Assembly: GCA_032158295.1 (NCBI GenBank)
Contig: CM063244.1
Coordinates: forward strand, 29,018,241 to 29,082,240
Length of the DNA stretch: 64,000 nucleotides
Direction of reading: 5' to 3'
Source: Pycnopodia helianthoides
Taxonomy: Eukaryota; Echinodermata; Asteroidea; Forcipulatida; Asteriidae
In this document: in pieces, positions 55,601-61,600 of the stretch
Numbering within the stretch: position 1 is the first letter of the stretch
How the letters are laid out: every line of letters begins with the position of its first letter
Notes under the pieces: model-generated
What the model saw: the letters and a program-made list of their open reading frames with translations, nothing else
What the model was told of the DNA's origin: nothing
Database searches by the model: none
Made by a program: the position numbers and the translations under genes

Positions 55601-58600
55601 GAGTGTTTCTCATAATGTTTTATACTATCAGCTCTTAGATGCTCCTTACCAAGTAAATTTTTATGGTAATGTATTTCTTGAGTAATTACCAAAAGTATCC
55701 CCTGCCTTTAAAAGATAGTTATCATAACAAGCACACATTGTCATCTAGAAAAAAAGAAAAAAACACACAAATGTTTTTAGACCTGATTTTGCATGGTTTA
55801 TATAAAGTACTCATACCTGTACCCAGAGATCCAAGTACTCAGCTGTTGGACTCAGTACTGGGATATTAGAATACTTGGTACTTGGACACTTGTTTATTGG
55901 CCCAAGGTACTCAAGTACTACTCGGCCACCTTAGTATTCAGCAGCACTTGATACTCAACGGAGAAGTACTTGACTACAACACTGACATGACTAGTAAATA
56001 TTTTTGTGTTTACAGATTGGAAGCAGCTGTAATGCATCATGGGACAGTCCATTCAACCCAGTACAGCTCCTCTTCTCTACTGACTACGGAGTGAGTTGGT
56101 TTAACCTCATGCCGCAGTGCCTTCCCTCAGACCCGAGTGTAATGGCGTTGTCTCTCCAGCCAGTTCATACTACATTCACCTAGGATGGAGGAGGGTCATT
56201 ATACCTCTGCCTGACACTGCCATATCAAGGTATTGACCCCTTTGCACTGGGAGCTACTGTGTGTGCACAAATGTGCTGCCGTTTTGGGAGTCAAATTGCA
56301 TGTAGCTTCTAAAAGAAGCTAAGCACAAAACAATTATGCATACAAGATTTAGGTTACCAGCAAAAATGCCACATGAACGACTTGTGACTGGTATCCTGCT
56401 TATTTTTGCTTAGCAGAAATTTGTTGTGCAGTGTTTTCTGCTGAAGCATGCACTATGAAATTGGACCCAGGTGAGCATCTAAACATGTGCATGTCACCGA
56501 AAATGCACACTACACAGTGGAATCTGACTCCCTAAATGGTGCAACCTAAGTTTATTGTAAAATGACATCAGGTGAATTGGTTTGATATACTCTAACACCA
56601 TAGAATACATAGCTTGTCAAATGTATGACAACCAATATTACTTGGAGACCTATAACATTTTACATCTAACAAACCAGTAAAAACAAATAATTGGCTGAAA
56701 ATCACGTGTTCTATGTCTGCAATTTTTTTTTTACTATGATCATCTTCCATTTGCAGAACTTTCAAAACTGGTGGGAGTGGGCTTGTCGAATTTACCTTAA
56801 GACTTTGGAGATGAGTTTTTCTAAGCAAAAGTTTTCAATTGTGACACTTCCTGCCAAAATTAAAAACTGGTTTTATTTGCTCATCAAATAGATGAGAAGA
56901 AGAGCTTTTAAATGACATGTAATTATGGCTAAAAAGTAAGTATTCTCAACATATACTATGATAATGATGGTGTTTCAGTTTTCTACATTTAAGTATTTTC
57001 ATTATTTGCCCAAACTGTCTGATTTTGTCATGGGGCATCACATTTCTTCTAGCGATCTGCATCTAAATCTCTTTTGTGTGAGTGTTGGTTCTTCACTCAC
57101 ACAAAAGAGATTTACACATGGTTGTACCCGCAAGTTTACTATTAATTATTTATTTAGTTATAGTTCTTCCTATATCTTTTATCATTGGAAATATTGTTGC
57201 TCTAGTCAATTTTGCTTTGTTCAACCCCAAATTATTAAAATAAGTTTGATGTCGCTAAAATACATTTAATCTCATTATTTAGGAGCACTCGTTTCCGATG
57301 GTACCAGCAGGTTTTCCCTGGCTCCTGTCTCAACAGTGGGCACTGGATTATGTCTCCATTGGGCCAGCTTGCCCTGTGTCATGCAGCGGTCATGGTGTCT
57401 GTGACTACCCACAGTGTGTATGCGATGAGGGATTTTATGGCTCTGTGTGTGAGGAGAGTCTAGGGGCAAGGGTAAGCTTTTTACTTTATCAAGTGGAGGC
57501 CATGCATTCATTCTCTCCTTTGTGACAGTGATTAGTAACAGTTTCATGCTGGATGCCCTTTTGTCATAATCCTTTTATCCCCACACAGTTTGCACAATAC
57601 CTGCTTTGCCCTATTGGTGGGTTATTGTCTAAAAACCTCAAGCCCTTAAGCCATAGTTCCTTTGAGTAGCCGCATTGTTTTAATGAGCCTGGAGTGACCC
57701 CTCATGAATAATGATTATTCAGATTTACAAGAATCTATTCATACCTACCTTCAACAGAAAAAAACCCAGTGGTACTGCTGAAAAAAAACAGTGGTACGGG
57801 TGTAAATACTGCTTGTTAACTTTGCATTCTTCCCTTAGGTGATCCTTCTGCTGCCGCTTCCTAGGTTATATCGTAAACTTGGGTGTGGCAGCTACACGTT
57901 GTATGGCATCTGACTGGCACCTCTGAAAAAAGATATTGACAAAATGGGGAGCTGCCAACATTAGGGCTTATAGCTCAGTTGGTAGTGTGCCATTACAGGA
58001 CGCATTAATTACGGAGGTCACAGGTTCAAGTCCTGCTCTGGTAAATTTGTCTTTGTTCAACCCAAAATTACTAAAAATTTACCCAGTCAGTTTCCCTTGT
58101 GGTTTATTACTTGTTATTATTTCTTTCCAATCAAAATCTGTGCCTCAGATCTTTTGACAATTTACCTCATTTCCACTATTATACAAACACAAAGGTAATA
58201 GTATAAATTCTATGTATCAAAGCAATTATTGACATATCCCTTTGTCAGAGGAGTGGAGTAATTAATACACAAGTGAGAATACTTGCTAAGATAAAAGTCC
58301 CACCCCCCCCCCCTTCAATAAAAAAAAGAGTATAATGGCCTGGAAGAAGGGCGTAGGCTCTTTGACAGATCAGGTTTGTGTGGTCCTGCATCAACCTATT
58401 GGTTCCATTGAGATTGTATTTTGGGTTCTATTGTTCTATTGAGATTGCATTGTGGGGCTCTATTGTTCTATTGAGATTGCATTGCGGGTTCTATTGCTCT
58501 GCTTTTGTCAGGGACCCCAAAAGTTTTGGTATGTATTAATGTACACCTCTAAAGATAGCCTGCCTAAAGTGAATGAAATTTTGTTTTTCTAGAATGTTGT

Positions 58601-61600
58601 CAAAGAGAGTTTCCTGACTGTGGATGTTGACAGAGCAGTCTGGGGCTTGGTGCAAGGTGGAAGGACTGCCTTACCCCATGATGATAGCTGTGGCACAGTC
58701 AGTGAGGGTAGATCTCTTTACTTTGGTGGTACCAGTGGTCTACGGATGCTTGAAACAGTGGACTTAGATCTAAGAGATGCCAGGTAAGGCAGTTTAAAGA
58801 AACACCCTTTGTCTTCCTCTGCTCTTCTTGTAGGCTAACAACATTTCCCTGTAGAATAAAGCCCTTTTCCTACAGATTGTAAATTGTAACATATTGTTTT
58901 AATGAGATTTGCTAGTCCATTTTGTTCTGCATGCTGATTGGCTAGCAGCAACCTATATGGGCGCACAATGTCACAACCACAGGTCACCTGGATTGATTCT
59001 TGCTTGTCTAGAACATGTCAAAGAAGTTGGAATTTTTCTACTCTTATGTCTAGTTGATTTGTGTGATTGGCAACTGATGCTGATCTTCTTAACATCATCA
59101 GAATTATTTGTAAACAATCGGGGACTGATATGTTCCCAACGGTCTGCAGCATCATCTTGAAAAGTCAATCGCTGACTATTCTGTATCATCGCAAGTGTTT
59201 GACCTGAGGGTGGCTTTAGTTTACTGAGATCATTTTTAAATGTAAAATTGTTGCAATTAATCCTTTTTGCTGCAATGAAAATCTGAAATAAACCTTGTTA
59301 TCCATTTATCTATCTATCTTTTGTTTCAACTAATGGTAGTTTTGTGCAGTACGATGCAGTAATTGGTAGTCCATTCAATGTGCCATCATGCAAGACACCA
59401 GTAAACCGATCAGAAAGCGTTCTTCTCCAGTACTCAATCAATGGAGGTAGGAAATGCTTGCTTGAAATGTGTTTTTATCCTCACCATTTTGTACTCAAAA
59501 ACTTTGAAAATAGAATCAAGAATTTGAAAATATGTGTTTGCCACCCTCATACCCTGGGCTATTTCTGATATTGTTCAAGGCGGTGGAAATGACCAATGGT
59601 GGGCACGATCAAGGTAATGTACCCCATGGGGTTCATCACTCATGATCCCCTGAGCCATACATGCGTCTTTGTAGCACATTATGTGATTGGTTCTCAATCA
59701 ATGAAATTTACAATCTATTACCATGGTACAACAAGACAATAATGAATTTCCATTTTCAAAGGAACATTAACAAAATGGAACAATTACTGACACATGTAAG
59801 TTTGATTGTTATTCTGTCTCTCAGGCATTACATGGACATTGTTACACGAGTTATACTTCAAACGCTACAGTATGCCCCGACATGATTATCTGACCCTACC
59901 CCCTGAGGCTTGTAGCCAGGCTACGAGGGTACGCTGGTGGCAGCCAGTCGGACAAGGGCATCAAGCTCAATGGGCTTTAGATAACATTCACATCGGTAAG
60001 GAATTCTATAACTTATCAACCTCGCAGGTACCCATTTATAACCCTGGGTGAAGAGAAGCAATTATAGTAAAGCATCTTGCTCAAGGACACAAGTGTCATG
60101 ACCAGGATTCAAACCCACACCCTGATGACTCAACCACCAGAACTTGAATCCGTTGCTCTAAATTGCTGGGCCATGACACTCCACAGTAGGCCTATATATT
60201 GTATAATATGTCAACATCAAAGGTCCAAGGTGCGTGTGATGCTTAAAAGAAAAAGAAATCAAGGTTCAATGTACATATGGAATGGTGCCAGGCGGTCTAG
60301 TTCACCGGACTCAAGCTCTGGTGTAAAGGTCAGCAGAGTGGGTTCGAATCCCAGTCAAGGCACCAACTAGCCATTAACTGCTATTAAAAAGTTTTGAAGG
60401 GGCACCAAGGCCAAGACCAGGGGCAACAGAGGCCATGGCCTCGGTGTAATTCAAGCCTGTCACTCTGTGGTAATTTTATAATAGTCAATATTAATTGCTC
60501 ATTACAGGTGGCTCTGAAATCAACCCCAGCCACCTCTCCGAATCCTTCGACATGGGACTTAGCGAGAATCTCTGGGAATTCCATCCCTATGGACAGGTGC
60601 AAAACGGTGTGTGCCTCAATGGAGACAGCGCCCTCTATTGGTCCAACCAACGATACAACCAGCGAGACAACTTTGTCATAACACGACAGCTCATCATTGA
60701 CAGGAATTACATGCTGCAGTTTAAGGTGACTTTCAAGGGGTTATTTTGTGTTAAGGTGTGATTTCGACAAGACTAAATTTACTTTTTTTTTTCAAGTTTG
60801 CACTTGACCTAATGGTATATCAAAGCATAAGTATTAGTCAACTGAATGCCACCAGAAGTATCTTTCTCAAGGACACAAGTACCACGACCGGGACAGAAAC
60901 ACCAGTACGTTGCTCTTAACTGCTCGGCCACAACACGCCATAATGCATCTAAAGATGCTCTAACAAGTGTCTCTCTTTCCCTCACAATGTCAGATCGTAG
61001 TTGGCTGTCAAGAAACTTCCCCTTCCTGTATCACAGACTACCCAATAAATTTAGAATACAACACAGATCCTGTCATGCCTCGCTGGACTCTCCTGCAGCC
61101 AAGCTGTCTGCCTGATGATGGGGACCAGACTAGATGCAATCCCAGAGTGTATAATGGAGGAAGTGTCTTCACTGCAAATGAGCACGGCGTGTGGAAGAGA
61201 AAGATGTACTCACTGCCACTGGAAACAGTTTCAAGGTGTGTTGTCGATTCTCCATCCCTCTTCTGCACATGGGGATATGTTTACCACCAATCGTCGTTGA
61301 TTTCTTAATTATGAGATTTGTTGTTCAGTAGCTAATGCAGGCCTGGAATTTCATCTTTGAGAGGGCAAGGCCATTTCCATTTTGCAAAGGGCACACGGCC
61401 ACGACCCTGCCGGTTTTAAACGGCCGGTTGAGACCTCGTCGCTACTCTTATTCCCTTCTTAAAAATTCAGATTTCCCTCATGCCCTCTACTAAACAAAGT
61501 ATCAGGTTGTATAAACCAAACCTTTTGTTTCATTCAGTGGAAAAGAATATGTTATATATCGGCAAAATCAGTTGGTAATGATTTTACAAGCCCAACGTAA

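Noticed and set aside
54485..58060. Functional tRNA genes at the A-box/B-box sequences
   Set aside because: Each copy carries the same SINE tail and imperfect acceptor or anticodon arms; treated as SINEs.
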